64,000 nucleotides of DNA from Pararge aegeria (Eukaryota > Arthropoda > Insecta > Lepidoptera > Nymphalidae), in NCBI RefSeq assembly GCF_905163445.1, contig NC_053182.1, positions 620,001 to 684,000 of the forward strand. Direction: 5' to 3'. Both the position numbers and the translations under genes were made by a program. Within the stretch, counting starts at the first letter, position 1; each line of letters opens with the position of its first letter. The notes below the pieces were generated by a model. The model ran no database searches. It had not been told where the DNA came from and was given only the letters and a program-made list of their open reading frames with translations. Shown in pieces: positions 1 through 10,170 of this stretch.

Positions 1-1940
1 TCATGTTCATGTGCCTAATTACAGTATTGTGTGCTATACATATGTATTGTGTATGTAATAAAAACCAATAAAAAAATACTATTTTTATTTTTTCATAAAC
101 ACCTCACAGAACCCTTTGCGACAATTTTAGAAAAAACAAAACAATTCGCGGTTAGCAGCTAGTTCTAAAACATCACTAGACTCCAGTATGTTATAACAAT
201 CCATTAATTCTACATATCTACAAAACACAGTTTTCAATAACGATATTGATATGACGGGTGTATACTTTAAAGCTTGTTGAAATAACCCATGCTGATAACA
301 AAACCGTATAACCAAGAGATATTAGCTTTGCAATACAAAATTCAATAGAGCGCACACGACCATAATATAAAATTATGAAACTTTAGGACTTCCAAAACTA
401 TCGAGTGCTGCGAGTCCCGATAGATACGTTCAAAGTTGCGACTTAAATATGACGCAGTCTCCCTCTGGTGGGCAGTAACAATACTAACAATACAATAATA
501 TGAACGCCTCGAGGGTCCATTAGTATGCTAACGAGATACGGAAGTCGGAACTCCAGTTCTGAGCCGTGAGGGTCTCGATCCCTTCAACAAACATCTATGC
601 ACATTTGACATTGGAAAACCCACTCTAACCTCAAAGCCATAGGTGTTACAATATATCTGTCAAGTCACGTTCTCAAGTGTGTGAAGTGGCCGTTCTAATA
701 TGATCCTTAAAATCAAAATGGTAAGAGCTTTCGCAAATCGGTTGTGCTGTAACCAGGATTTCTTTATACCTATTAGAGAGTAGTTAAGCTTTAGAACAAT
801 ACTTAGGAAATAAATTCAAATATCTTTTCATTGCTAGCGAAAGAACTTGAATTGTTTTCAAAAGTAACAGAAGAAAAAAATTATTGCTCTAACATGGATA
901 ACCTACATCTCTTTATATTGAAGAAATAGGTGACCGACTGCCTGATCTAATATCGCACAGTTTAAGCCTTCGCACTGATTGGGCTGGGCATGCAGATTAG
1001 ATATATTAAAAAGATAAAAAATTTACTTCTTAAGACGATGGTATAGCTAGGACAAATTTAATGAATCTGTTGACGTCGTGCTGAGCCTTTCTCCTCCGTA
1101 GAGTGCGATACAGACAGATGTGGCTCAGACAGCTCAGAAAAATTATGAGATTGACGTTTCGTATTAAAAACTGAGCTCATTCAATTATTTTTGGCATAAA
1201 AAAGTAGCAGTTCTTGGCATGAAGGAGAAGTATCAGAAATGTTAAAGAGAGGGCTATTGTCAACTCATTGCACAACAAATTTTAATGCTATTAAGTATTG
1301 TGTGTAAAATAATACCTATACAAAATCAAACATCGGAAATTACCCTTTTGTTTGAATTTAATATTGGGTAGCATGTATAAATGTTATTAGTTTGTTAGAG
1401 TAATTGATTTCGCAATCAAATTAATATTACTGTGATGGGGCGTATACACGCTACAGGACTGTGTTAAGATCTTTCAATTCAGACATAGGAGCCACTGTGT
1501 CTGATTGCAAAATGTTGTATGCTGTCTTCAGCTTAGCAATACCGAGTTTACTGCAAGTTTTGCTTACAACTAGTTATTGCCCTCTCCGAAATTCGCACAG
1601 CCGTGCTATTTACGGGTAGGATTTCTTGTTGTTATAGGTGTGACTAGTTTGTGAAAGGTTGTAAAGTTTTTGACAGTCACATTCCTCGTATTTTTAGAAA
1701 AACAAAGAATTTGGTAAATTGGTGAGGTTTTGTGTCAGTAAATTAATCATGATCGCTCTTAAATGTTTTACTTTTTTTGATACTTTGGGCTTTTATCTTA
1801 TGGTTTATGCTACATGACAATCACACTCAGGGGGTAGCTTGTCAAAAGCTTAAAAAAACCTTTATGAAACCATAGACATATTATACTACTGTATATGAAC
1901 TAGGTCATGTTATAAACAAAATGGCACCAAATATATATAA
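1..1940. other. Non-coding stretch, no gene seen
   Basis: No open frame longer than about 62 codons, no tRNA fold and no repeat family that recurs elsewhere in the window was recognised. The sequence is AT-rich with ordinary homopolymer runs. A short run near 565-600 (ctcgatcccttcaac) faintly resembles a minus-strand tRNA-derived head, but it is too degraded to call. Confidence 0.5.
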
Positions 1941-2045
1941 AAATTAAGCTTAATTTGCTACACTCCGCGGAAAGCAGGATAATCTGTATGGTGTTATTTA
2001 TTATTTCTTTAATCCTTATACTCCACGCCAATCTTCAGGTTAAGT
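1941..2045 (+). repeat. R3 dispersed repeat, copy 1
   Basis: This segment shares taagcttaatttgct, actccgcg, aatttcttt-like and ccttatact blocks in the same order with 14381-14550, so the two are copies of one dispersed repeat in the same orientation. No coding frame or terminal repeat was found. Short aaaatggcacca words lie on both sides (1918 and 2065), which may mark element edges or chance. The class is unknown; a Helitron or MITE derivative is possible. Confidence 0.55.
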
Positions 2046-2774
2046 CAACATTTTAATAATATAAAATGGCACCAACCTATTGGTGCTAAAACGTTTAAAG
2101 AACACCCGGTGGGCGTTAATACAACAAGTAATCTCTCATTCGTATTTTTGTTCTTACTAACTTATGATATAGGTACAAATTGATGCTAAAAATACAAGGA
2201 GGTTCATTCGTGATTCGTTGTTGTTCAAGAGTTTTCTTAAAGATGGCGTTGATTTATTAAATGATCGAGTTACTGAAAAATGTATGTTTTGAGGAGCATA
2301 GCTCCAAACGGTCGAAACGATTTTAATCTACATTTCTAATACGCAATGTAGAACGCCCTTGCGCCATCTATTTCCTGTCATGTGAACTTTTTGGTACCAA
2401 TAATAGCAGACATTTCTAGCACACCCCAATCTAGCCCTCGTAAGTCTTCAAGCGAAAAACTATTTTAAAATAAAAGCGGTCACACCCGAACCAAAAAGAG
2501 ATAAGAAAAGCCATGGGCTTTTTAATGGCAATAGGACGGTCTTGTCGCAAGTGTACAGCCTTAATAATAACAGCAAAAGGAAGGGCGTGGCGTTGGCGAG
2601 GATTAGCGTGTGAACCGGACGGATGGGATTCAAACAGCCGTGATTAATATTAGTATACATAAATTAGAAACACTAAGTCGCGTCTTAGTGTATGTGTATA
2701 ATTAGACTTCAATTGAATTACTCTATATCATCTTCTTTACTGTGCAAGATATATATCTCGTCAAGAATCGTACG
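2046..2774. other. Non-coding stretch
   Basis: No gene or shared repeat was identified. A small inverted repeat (gcaccaa...ttggtgc) lies at 2068-2085. The decamer gcgccatcta at 2361-2370 is the reverse complement of a TAGATGGCGC word, discussed in the findings. Confidence 0.45.
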
Positions 2775-2819
2775 AACGTACTATCATCATAAAACATTGT
2801 TTTATGATGATAGTACGTT
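2775..2819. repeat. Perfect 22-bp hairpin
   Basis: The arms at 2775-2796 and 2798-2819 are exact reverse complements around a single base (t2797), making an almost perfect 45-nt palindrome. It lies just upstream of a LINE-1 3' fragment. No terminator or gene context explains it; a recent local inverted duplication or solo MITE end is likely. Confidence 0.95.
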
Positions 2820-2841
2820 TAAGTTTGATTAATGTTTAAAA

Positions 2842-3069
2842 AAGCTGAAGTGGCAATGGGCGGGGTACATAGCTCGCAGAACAGTTGGACTTTGGGGTCC
2901 CAAGATGCTGATATGGCGGCCCTGCACCGATTAACACAGCGTTGGTTGACTCTTAATGAGCTGGAGAAATGACATCAAACAAGTCGCTGAGAGCGGCCCA
3001 AGGCCGTGGACTTTGAAACTTCCTACAATAGACCAATGCCCAGCAGTGAATTCGGTTAGTATGATGATT
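2842..3069 (+). pseudogene. LINE-1 (RTE-like) reverse transcriptase 3' remnant
   Basis: Frame 1 from 2842 reads KLKWQWAGYIARRT and then LWGPKMLIWRPCTD before a stop at 2932. This is the C-terminal tail typical of lepidopteran RTE-like non-LTR retrotransposons, matching the related minus-strand copy at 56787-57140 (KLKWQWAGHSWGPKVLEWQP). The rest, up to the ccaatgcccagcagtg and atgatgatta tail, is the degraded end of the element with stops and frameshifts. It is 5'-truncated and not functional. Clade naming is from memory; the homology between the two copies is visible. Confidence 0.85.
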
Positions 3070-3323
3070 ACAGTTACGTAATGTACGACTAATAATTCTC
3101 ATATCACAAGATACTTTGATATGGTCTTAGCTTAAAGTGCACCAGTTTCTATTATCATGATACAACGCTGGTTGGAGGGTTTTAACAAGAAACATCACAA
3201 GTAAGTGACCTGAATCAACGTATTTGCGTGCTCTCCGAGACACGGGGCTAGATACTGCAAATTTCTTATCCTTGAGACGATGCTGAGAATTTGAACAGAA
3301 AAATCTTATACCTAACAATTTTT

Positions 3324-3395
3324 GGCCCGACCGAGGAATCGAAACCAGGTCCTTGTGATCCGTAGTTCAACATGCTAAGCATACGATGAACTTTT
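3324..3395 (-). mobile_element. SINE-D, tRNA-like head only
   Basis: Read on the minus strand, this gives a head with the gcatgttgaac...atcacaaggacctggtttcgat order ending in cggtcgggcc. It is the same as the head at 40565-40632 on the plus strand, including B-box-like ggtttcgattcc. Only the tRNA-derived part is present. It is a SINE head, not a tRNA gene: the stems are degraded and no intact anticodon arm can be folded. Confidence 0.65.
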
Positions 3396-4789
3396 TTACA
3401 CCCCTGTGGTTTTAATGCGTACATAGGTAAAATTGTTTACATTATAGTGAGACGATGGTATTCTTAAACCTCGGTCGTTACTGGCCCACAATAATTCAGG
3501 CCCTTATTTGTTACCCTATATGCTGTAATCGACTCTTTTCGATAAATTTACTTTTATTATTTTGTAAGAATAAACGATACGTCTTTATGGAATACATTAA
3601 AATCAAGCGTAAATAGTCAACTTATAAACAAATAGCATTCCACGCCGTGTTCGAGTAGTACAGCAGGCAGGAGATATCAAATAGACAAACAAAGGAAGAT
3701 CGTGTTTAATTTTCATTATAATTTAAGCTTAATATTATCATGGTTTTGAATTAGTATACTAAATAATTCATTGAATTTATCATTTGCACCCAGCTGCTGG
3801 CAGTCGATTGTGATGAGTTGCAATATGTGATTGTACAATACAGTAAAACTATTTTTTATTCTTATTACTATGAAGAACTTTCTATAGTTACATACTTCCA
3901 CCCATGAGCACATTGTCTACTCAAAGAACTAACTTCCTTTCGCAGTGTTTCTACTAAATTTCAATATGGCTGGCGATACATTTGCGGTTCCTCTGGTGCT
4001 GTTGTTGTGGCGTTTAGTTAACACCTCTTGCTTGTTTGCTCGGTATATATATATATCTTAAGTGAGACTTATAAGAAACTTAAGGGTAGACAGTGCTTTT
4101 ACGCACTAACCGGGATCCGCAGATTAGTTCTCTCTAAGTCAAGTGGGATATGTTCAAATTAAGAAACTGTATGTCATCGGGCTTAAATAACGCTACAGCT
4201 CGTTCTAAACCAATCATCTAAAATCCGATATAAAGACCCTAGTTTTCGAATGGAAATACCGATGAATCCGAAAAGCCGAAAGCTCTAGCGGCAACGAATA
4301 CACAAAACATGTTAACATTACGAGAACACTTTCCTATAAATACAGCTGTAAAATTTTAATGAAATTGGACCATTTTTCTCTCGCGTTAAATTTTGTAGTA
4401 TCCAGTCGATAACTTATTTTTGTCGGATTCAGTGTTTTGACGTTGATTGGCCGACGGGCCTGCGAATACTGTGCAGCTACCAGGCACCGTACATTGTTCA
4501 TCCGCATCGTCAGATTTGACGGGCGTTAATGCCATGTTTTAAAGCGAACATTAAAAAAATTGCCGAACGAATTTCATTTTACTTCATGATAATTTCAACG
4601 TTTCATCACCATAACTGATTTAACATTAAAATTAATTTTTGAATTCCCTGAATTCAATATGCTTTTTAAAATAACTTGCAAATAAGAAATAATTTATTTA
4701 AAACTTTATTAATTCTTGGCATCGCCTGATATAAAAGTTTGTCTATCAAGTCAGTCTTTAGCCAATACATATTAAAAATTTAATGTATG
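3396..4789. other. Non-coding stretch with a short (TA)n tract
   Basis: No gene or shared repeat was recognised. A (TA)7 tract lies at about 4043-4056. The region 4440-4530 is more GC-rich than its surroundings, but no coding frame or known motif was found in it. Confidence 0.45.
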
Positions 4790-5275
4790 AAAGAAATAAT
4801 AAATTCGCAGTGCAATATACTAGAAACCATAAAATAAGTCATTCATTAAAAGGAAAAGAAATAAAAAAAAATAAGAATTGGATGCAATTTGTATCCAATT
4901 CTTCAATAAACTACCACTTGATATCTTAGAGATGTCTCTTAAAAAGTTAAAATTTTGTATTAAACGTAAGCTTACAGAAAAGTTCAATTATAGTATGAAG
5001 GACTACGACGGCAACGATAAAAGCGCTTGGATGTAAATTATTGCTCAAACCAGATTTCTTCCGAAATAGTTTTAAATGACAATTTGAAATGGTGATAACA
5101 AAATAAAACATTTAGCTAAGATTTTTGCTTCTGCTTAGACCAGGGCACGTTTAGAACCCTCGTAGCTTTAGTTATAAGTTGACGAATTTAGTTATCAACT
5201 CATTCCTAAGTCATATTTTACATGTACACATCAAAAGTGCCATCTATGTGACTATTTGAATAAAGAAATATTTGA
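4790..5275 (+). pseudogene. LINE-2 5'-truncated copy, ORF end and 3' UTR
   Basis: The segment encodes, with breaks, LPLDILEMSLKKLKFCIKRK then LTEKF and NDKSAWM before a stop near 5035. These match the C-terminus of the copy at 8200-8397. The 3' UTR follows, with ccagggcacgtttagaaccc (5140-5160) and an aataaagaaatatttga end, also as in the 8.2-kb copy. A local hairpin at 4873-4903 interrupts the coding part. The element is a dead 5'-truncated non-LTR retrotransposon; its clade is uncertain (Jockey/CR1-like). Confidence 0.8.
4873..4903. repeat. Hairpin inside LINE-2 remnant
   Basis: The arms aagaattggat (4873-4883) and atccaattctt (4893-4903) are perfect reverse complements. The right arm continues into ccaattcttcaataaac, which matches the LINE-2 coding sequence also seen at about 33905-33920. 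The left arm therefore looks like an inverted copy of normal LINE sequence. Confidence 0.85.
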
Positions 5276-5350
5276 CTTTAACTTTTATTTTAAGTAGAAA
5301 TTTCACTTGTTTAAATAGGTATTTTATGTAAAAACATAAGGCTAAGTTTT

Positions 5351-5405
5351 TTGTGGGCTCTTTATTGGATCAGGGTACGTTTAGAACCCTCGTAGCTCAA
5401 AGTAT
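5351..5405 (+). repeat. LINE-2 3' UTR scrap
   Basis: The run tgtgggctctttattggatcagggtacgtttagaaccctcgtagct, given here only by its ends, repeats the 3' UTR block present at about 5125-5175 and 8450-8500. It is a second, shorter scrap of LINE-2 directly after the copy at 4790-5275, from a nested or tandem insertion. Confidence 0.7.
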
Positions 5406-6642
5406 TATATGGTAATGGAAAATAGTAATTTTTGATATTCTCATTTGTAATAATGTGGTATAGTATATTTTAATAAGTTTCGTTGTCATGTACTAAATTA
5501 CTATTAATCTCAAAACGTACTTGCGGATTTCTAGGGAATTAACCAATTTTGTACAAATTCAACATAAATATAAATGCCTTTTTAACCTTAAGTTCATCGA
5601 AGGGGAAACGAAGCGTTTTATAAAATTAACTAAATTTCCGCAATGTCACCCGTTGTCAACACCTAAAATGTTGAAATAAATAAATTTCCCGGAATAATTT
5701 GATTGAATGCGCAAATGTTTCCAACATTTAAATGCACTGAGTTTCCAGTGACCATTGACGTCGCAAAATTGGATTGCCTGATATCATGTTATTACCGGAA
5801 AATATCATAATATATCTGGCTCATAAATTACGGAACATTCGTTGTGACAGGGGGTTGTGTGTTGCGCATTCATTGAAATGCAATATCAATCTAATTATTA
5901 TTTTCGTCAATTATAGTATTTATTTGAACCCCCGACGCAAAACCGATTGGGTGTTAATGTGTTATAAGTTTCATGTACGTTGGGTGTGTCTGTGGTATGG
6001 TATTTCCTGAAAGGATGAACCGATTTTTATTTTTTAATTTTTTTTGGAAGGTGAATTTGTGGGAATTTGATGGCCACCACCACAAAACTCCCTCAATAAT
6101 AGTATTAGAACAATGACGAGAAGAATAATGTTCACTATATTTAAAAGCTAAATTAAAAGAAAGTAGGGGTCTTTCGTAGGGGGTTTTAATTTTTTTATGG
6201 TTCGCACTTTGATTATTGTTTCATCTCTCTCTCTCTAAAACTTGCGTTTCACAATAGGCTTGATGACTTTAGCTGAAATGAATGCGGTAACCTGATCTTA
6301 ACATACAACATAATATCAGTGCGACATCATATTGATGCAGTAACATCAATATTCTGTTGCACCGAACGAAAGCCCCGGTGGGAGCAATACTGTAATAAAG
6401 CAATGTACACAAACATATTAATTAGAGCTATTGGATAGAGTGTGGTGGAATGGGTCATGCGTTATAATGACGGAATCCTGCTTAATAATAATTCTATATT
6501 GAAACGAAATATTTTGGTGTCCAATATTAGAAATTTTGAATATACGGTTTGGTTTTTAGTAGTTGCATTATTGCTTTCTCTTCTGCATACGGAAGTGAAT
6601 CCTTCATGCTTTCTTTAATAGTAATAATTACAAGCCAAACTG
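5406..6642. other. Non-coding stretch
   Basis: The open frame at 5774-6010 (78 codons) has no recognisable domain and codon use like its surroundings, so I do not call it a gene. The block 5995-6110 (gaaaggatgaaccgattttt and ggccaccaccacaaaac) resembles the body of lepidopteran DNA-repeat families I remember, but no second copy is present here. A (CT)n run lies at about 6223-6236. Confidence 0.4.
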
Positions 6643-6690
6643 ATGACCTCATGTTAAGTACGTGGAAAACCATCACCTATGGGTTTAAAT
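6643..6690 (+). repeat. R1 repeat, 5' fragment
   Basis: The words cctcatgttaag and gtggaaaaccatcacctatg match the start of R1 as seen at 58748-58775 (cctgatgttatgtgaaaaac, tatcgcg) and at 46845-46900 on the other strand. Only about 50 bp remain. Confidence 0.6.
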
Positions 6691-6849
6691 AAATTTATCA
6701 TTAGTTACAAGGCCGAAATGTCCAAAAAAGATATGTATTTTTAGTACGGCAATTAAAGTAATAAATGAATATAATAATAATTAATTAATATGTTTGTTCA
6801 TTATATAATTTAAATAAATTAATACTCTTTTCATAGTGTTTATCTTTAT

Positions 6850-6986
6850 ATTATAAGTATTTATGAATATCACTCATAATAATATTCATCATCTTTCAGT
6901 CATCTCAGTACCCGTAACACAAACTACGCTTAGCTTGGGGCTAGATGGCGATGTTTGTATTGTCATAGTATATTTATTTATTTATA
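6850..6986 (+). mobile_element. SINE-B, 3' half
   Basis: The body carries cagtcatctcagtacccgta, aactacgcttagcttggggc and tagatggcgatg, then ends in a tattta-rich tail. The same order is seen at 18780-18880, 29340-29402 and, reversed, at 35838-35950. The tRNA-like head is missing, so this is a 5'-truncated SINE copy. Confidence 0.85.
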
Positions 6987-7680
6987 CAAATTATGTAATA
7001 ATTTGTTATTTGTAGTATTTGATTTCTAAATAAAGTAACACCAATATAAAAAAAAATTGCGTTGCGTGCGTACAAAAGAACAAACACCTATTTAATAAGT
7101 AATACATCTTTGGTAGCAATATTAAAATAAGATGAGACTGATTTTTTCAAATGAAACAAAGCACTTGTAACACAGGATAAGTGCAAAAATGTATTTTGTA
7201 AATAAAGCCGCAGTAGTAAACTTCTTACGTATTTATAGATTCTAGTTTTTAAATTAATATAATATTCATTAAATAAACATTTGCCTTTATTTTGCTATCA
7301 GTAAGATTGAAATAAAACGACACACATTTAGTAGATTTATAGCAAGTAATATTATTCAATAGGTATCTTTGAAAAGTTGATTTAGTCTTAAGCATTTTAA
7401 GCAGTCTGGTACCATTAAACCCCACAAAGAGTTTTCAAAAAAGTAACAACAACAGACATCGCATAGACTCCATTTTAATTCACCAAAACCAAACATCAAA
7501 GGTTTATTTGACGTGTATTTGACGTTTGAACATGCATAGCTGCTACTTGGAGCCATCACTCAAATTACACATGCGCTCCCACTCGTCTTTGTCCAGTTCT
7601 CACTTCAATTAGCAAATGGAGTGACAACACCGCCGCGTACGTACGCCTTTTATTACCCCACCCGTCGACACAGTCGACTT
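6987..7680. other. Non-coding stretch
   Basis: No shared repeat or gene was recognised. The frame at 7356-7559 on the minus strand (67 codons) has no motif I know. Confidence 0.4.
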
Positions 7681-7740
7681 CCCACCTTGCAACAATTTGA
7701 CATGCATTGCTGAATTTACACGACCCCAATCACAATGTCC
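7681..7740 (-). repeat. R6 repeat, minus copy
   Basis: Read on the minus strand, ttgtgattggggtcgtgtaa followed by gcaatgcatgtc matches 9471-9525 on the plus strand (ttgtgattcaggtcgtgtta, gcaatgaatgtc). Both lie in open frames and give similar residues (CDWGRVNSAMHV and CDSGRVNGAMNV). The unit might be a scrap of a coding element; no family is recognised. Confidence 0.55.
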
Positions 7741-8164
7741 GCAGTCAAAGTGGTTAATGTATGCCATTATTGAAGGGCGCACGTAAACGCAGCCGCAATT
7801 CAAAATTGGTTTCATGAACAGGTAACTCATGAATACAGTTATAGAGTGGTGTTTATCAGTTTTCTAATCGATGGCGTAAGTAAGTGTCATACGCAAATCA
7901 ATAAAGTTTAAGTGACTATTTGTACTTTGAAGATAACACCTTTTTAACCGGTTTCTTAAAAAATGCAATAGTTTCTCAATACAGTTGTATATCTCCATTT
8001 TATTTTTGTTACCTCAGAACTTTGTCATTTGGAACATTATTTAATTCGAAACGGTATTGGTACTTCCCAAATGGTCCCATTTTAGTCAGGTCAATCTATT
8101 GGAGGATTCCTGGAGAAATCGTGGGGGCTCTTCAAATACTATAACGGTTTGAGTATTTTTTGAA
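7741..8164. other. Non-coding stretch
   Basis: No gene found. The 74-codon frame at 7920-8144 has no known domain. Its end (ggggctcttcaaatactata) runs into the LINE-2 copy that follows, so part of it may be degraded LINE sequence. Confidence 0.4.
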
Positions 8165-8204
8165 AGAAGATGCTCAATATGCTTAATATTGAGCATCTGC
8201 TTTC
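8162..8204. repeat. Hairpin at the 5' edge of a LINE-2 copy
   Basis: The arms 8162-8180 and 8186-8204 are reverse complements with one mismatch (8167/8199) around gctta. The core agatgctcaatat / atattgagcatct is exact. It stands where the recognisable LINE-2 coding sequence begins, so it may record an inverted 5' end of the insertion or a later local inverted duplication. Confidence 0.9.
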
Positions 8205-8627
8205 GAAAAGCACCATTTGGTTAAGTAAAACTGATGCTGAAGACCAATATAAATATTACACGGTTCGATTCGACTATTCGATTCTCAATAAGTTCAAAGT
8301 TTATATAAAACGTAAGCTTACAGAAAAATCCTATTATAATATTAAGGATTATTTAAACGATAAAAAAGCTTGGGTGTCAATTGCTCGCTTAATATAAATA
8401 TACTGGAAGATGGTGATAACAAAAAAATAAATTTACCCGGCTAAGTTTGTTGTGGGCTCTTCTTAGACAAGGGCGCGTTTGGAACCCTCGTAGCTTTAGA
8501 TTTAAGTTGGCGAACGAAGTTATCACCATCCCGTTACAATTATGTAAACAAATATATGTATGGACGCTTCATAAGTGCCTGTGATGGGCCTACATGAATA
8601 AAGAAATTTTGAATTAGAATTTTGAAT
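8186..8627 (+). pseudogene. LINE-2 3' end with intact short ORF tail
   Basis: The open frame ending at 8397 reads FKVYIKRKLTEKSYYNIKDY then LNDKKAWVSIARLI and stops. This is the C-terminal end of a non-LTR retrotransposon ORF2, past the reverse transcriptase core. The 3' UTR has tgtgggctcttcttagacaa, ggaaccctcgtagctttaga and a terminal aataaagaaattttgaatt. The copy is 5'-truncated, lacking all catalytic parts, so the open frame should not be annotated as a gene. It is the best-preserved LINE-2 end in the window. The clade is uncertain. Confidence 0.85.
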
Positions 8628-8737
8628 TTATTGTATATGGTTGGTAAGCATTTTATGCTTGTCCCAATTTAGGAGCTGATGGTGAAGTACCGAAAGAACT
8701 CCTAAACCATTAACGCCCCAGCTTCGGTATAATATTG

Positions 8738-8875
8738 TTATTAATAATATACATAAATACTTATAGCACAGAAAAACATTCTTGTTCATCAGACAGACAT
8801 TTTCCAGTTGTGGTAATCGTCCTTTTGGACTCAGAAAGCCGGGTCACTGCCCACTGCGCCAATCGGCCGTCAAAT
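8738..8875 (-). mobile_element. SINE-B, tRNA head half
   Basis: On the minus strand the copy opens with acggccgattggcgcagtgg and gcagtgacccggctttctga, then gaaaatgtctgtctgatgaa and a body ending near ataatatacataaat. The tRNA-like promoter half is present, while the actacgctt body is missing. It pairs in family with 35838-36050 and 47362-47600. Confidence 0.8.
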
Positions 8876-9114
8876 TATTATAGTCATTCCGAATCAATTC
8901 ACCTATTTAAACATAGCTTAAAAAAATATTACTTATCTGTGTAATTAAGTATTATGTAAGTTTATAATAGCATTAATATATATCATAAATATCTATTATA
9001 GTATATATAAATTTATATCGGTATTTTTGTAGTTAATATGTAAATGTATGTTCATGTAAGTTTATTTAATTTTTGTAACATACTTTAAGCACCACCCACT
9101 TTCCACTTTTTTAT

Positions 9115-9253
9115 CGGCTTCGTACGCTCAGGTTGCCTTTAAAAGATCACTTTTAGTGATAAGGCCGCCTTTGCACCCTAGCACTATGTACTATTACTGT
9201 TTTCTTTGTGTTTATCCTATTGTGGTGTGTTACAATAAAGTTTTTCTATTCCA
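9115..9253 (+). mobile_element. LINE-3 3' UTR
   Basis: The block ggttgcctttaaaagatcac then agtgataaggccgcctttgc and a terminal caataaagttttt match, in reverse, the tails at 12790-12938, 14650-14780 and 15365-15500. The gatcactttt/agtgat stem is a small conserved hairpin shared by all copies. No coding part remains. Confidence 0.8.
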
Positions 9254-9470
9254 TTCTGTTATAGTCGGTATATGAACGCACTTACCTTACGTTTTCATAC
9301 CAAAACTACAATTAACGCCAACAACTATTGTAATAGCCCAGGAACAATAACAGAAACCAGTTGGATAACTATTCATGACCCCATCTATGAAACTATTTCG
9401 GTATTCCGATTGCATCTGTCAGTCTACTCAAACTTAACAGTCGACGTACATTATTCGCGACGACTGGTGC
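9254..9470. other. Open but unassigned sequence
   Basis: A plus-strand frame runs 9272-9523 (83 codons). Only its last 18 codons overlap R6. The rest shows no domain I can name. Confidence 0.3.
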
Positions 9471-9525
9471 CTTGTGATTCAGGTCGTGTTAATGGAGCAA
9501 TGAATGTCGAAATGCAACAGTGAAC
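9471..9525 (+). repeat. R6 repeat, plus copy
   Basis: This is the partner of 7681-7740 in opposite orientation, about 1.75 kb away: gtgattcaggtcgtgttaat then gcaatgaatgtcgaaatgca. The similarity covers about 50 bp. Confidence 0.55.
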
Positions 9526-9696
9526 TGTCGTAGATAGGGAAGCTTCCCTTACGTTATGGTTATTATGTCATTCCGTTTGCAAATTGAAGTACGAGTTCAT
9601 ACAGCGGTTATGGGCCAGAAGATAAACGTTGTAAGACTGTGTGCAGTTAAGTCTCTTATATTATGGGGCTTTATGGTTAACATTCAAATTACTATA

Positions 9697-9757
9697 CATC
9701 ATCATGTCAGCCAATTATAAGTAGGTGTCCTACTTCTGAGGACAAACCTCTTCTCTC
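9697..9757 (-). repeat. Degraded LINE 3' tail
   Basis: atcatcatgtcagcc followed by gtgtcctacttctgaggaca and cctcttctc resembles the reversed ...agcagtgggac...tgatgatgat end of lepidopteran LINE tails. It is short and diverged. Confidence 0.4.
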
Positions 9758-9862
9758 GTAATTTCATCCCGCTGAAATACCATCCACGGCATTGTAGGTA
9801 AGAAGGTTATTAGATACGTCATCACCAAATATTAAGGTTCAAGCTTTCGTACTATGGCTTTT

Positions 9863-10170
9863 CGACGTCCTCCCTGGCGCAACGGTTACGTGAGTTAGGT
9901 AGAAGAAGGTCCAGATTTAATTACCGGCAAGGCAATTTGGGAATTTCTGAATTTTCTCTGGTCTCTAGCCCGGTGGGCGGCTTGGGCAGTAGCTAGTTAT
10001 CACCCTATCGACATAGACGTGCCGCTAAGCGATTTAGTGTTCCGGTTTAATTTCGCGTGGAAACCGATTAGAAGTATGACTAACATTCTCGCTAACAGAT
10101 TAACCCGCTACCACTTTAGACTGCATGATCACTTACCACCAGGTGAGATTGCAGTCAAGGGCTAACTTGA
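9863..10170 (+). mobile_element. SINE-C, near full length
   Basis: The head cctccctggcgcaacggtta is followed by tgggaatttctgaattttct, gacgtgccgctaagcgattt, cgcgtggaaaccgatta, actttagactgcatgatcac and the end ccaggtgagattgcagtcaa ggctaac. The order and about 305-bp length define the family. The A-box-like head suggests a tRNA-derived SINE. Other plus copies are at 11592, 19897, 26645, 50950, 52236 and 54195. No poly(A) survives, so the copy is old. Confidence 0.9.

Noticed and set aside
3324..3395. Telomeric or rRNA-related insertion (R1/R2-type LINE)
   Set aside because: No rDNA target sequence or telomeric TTAGG repeats were found anywhere in the window.
8170..8397. 75-codon frame as a host gene
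   Set aside because: The residues FKVYIKRKLTEK and NDKKAW are the end of a LINE ORF, repeated at 5.0 and 60.1 kb.
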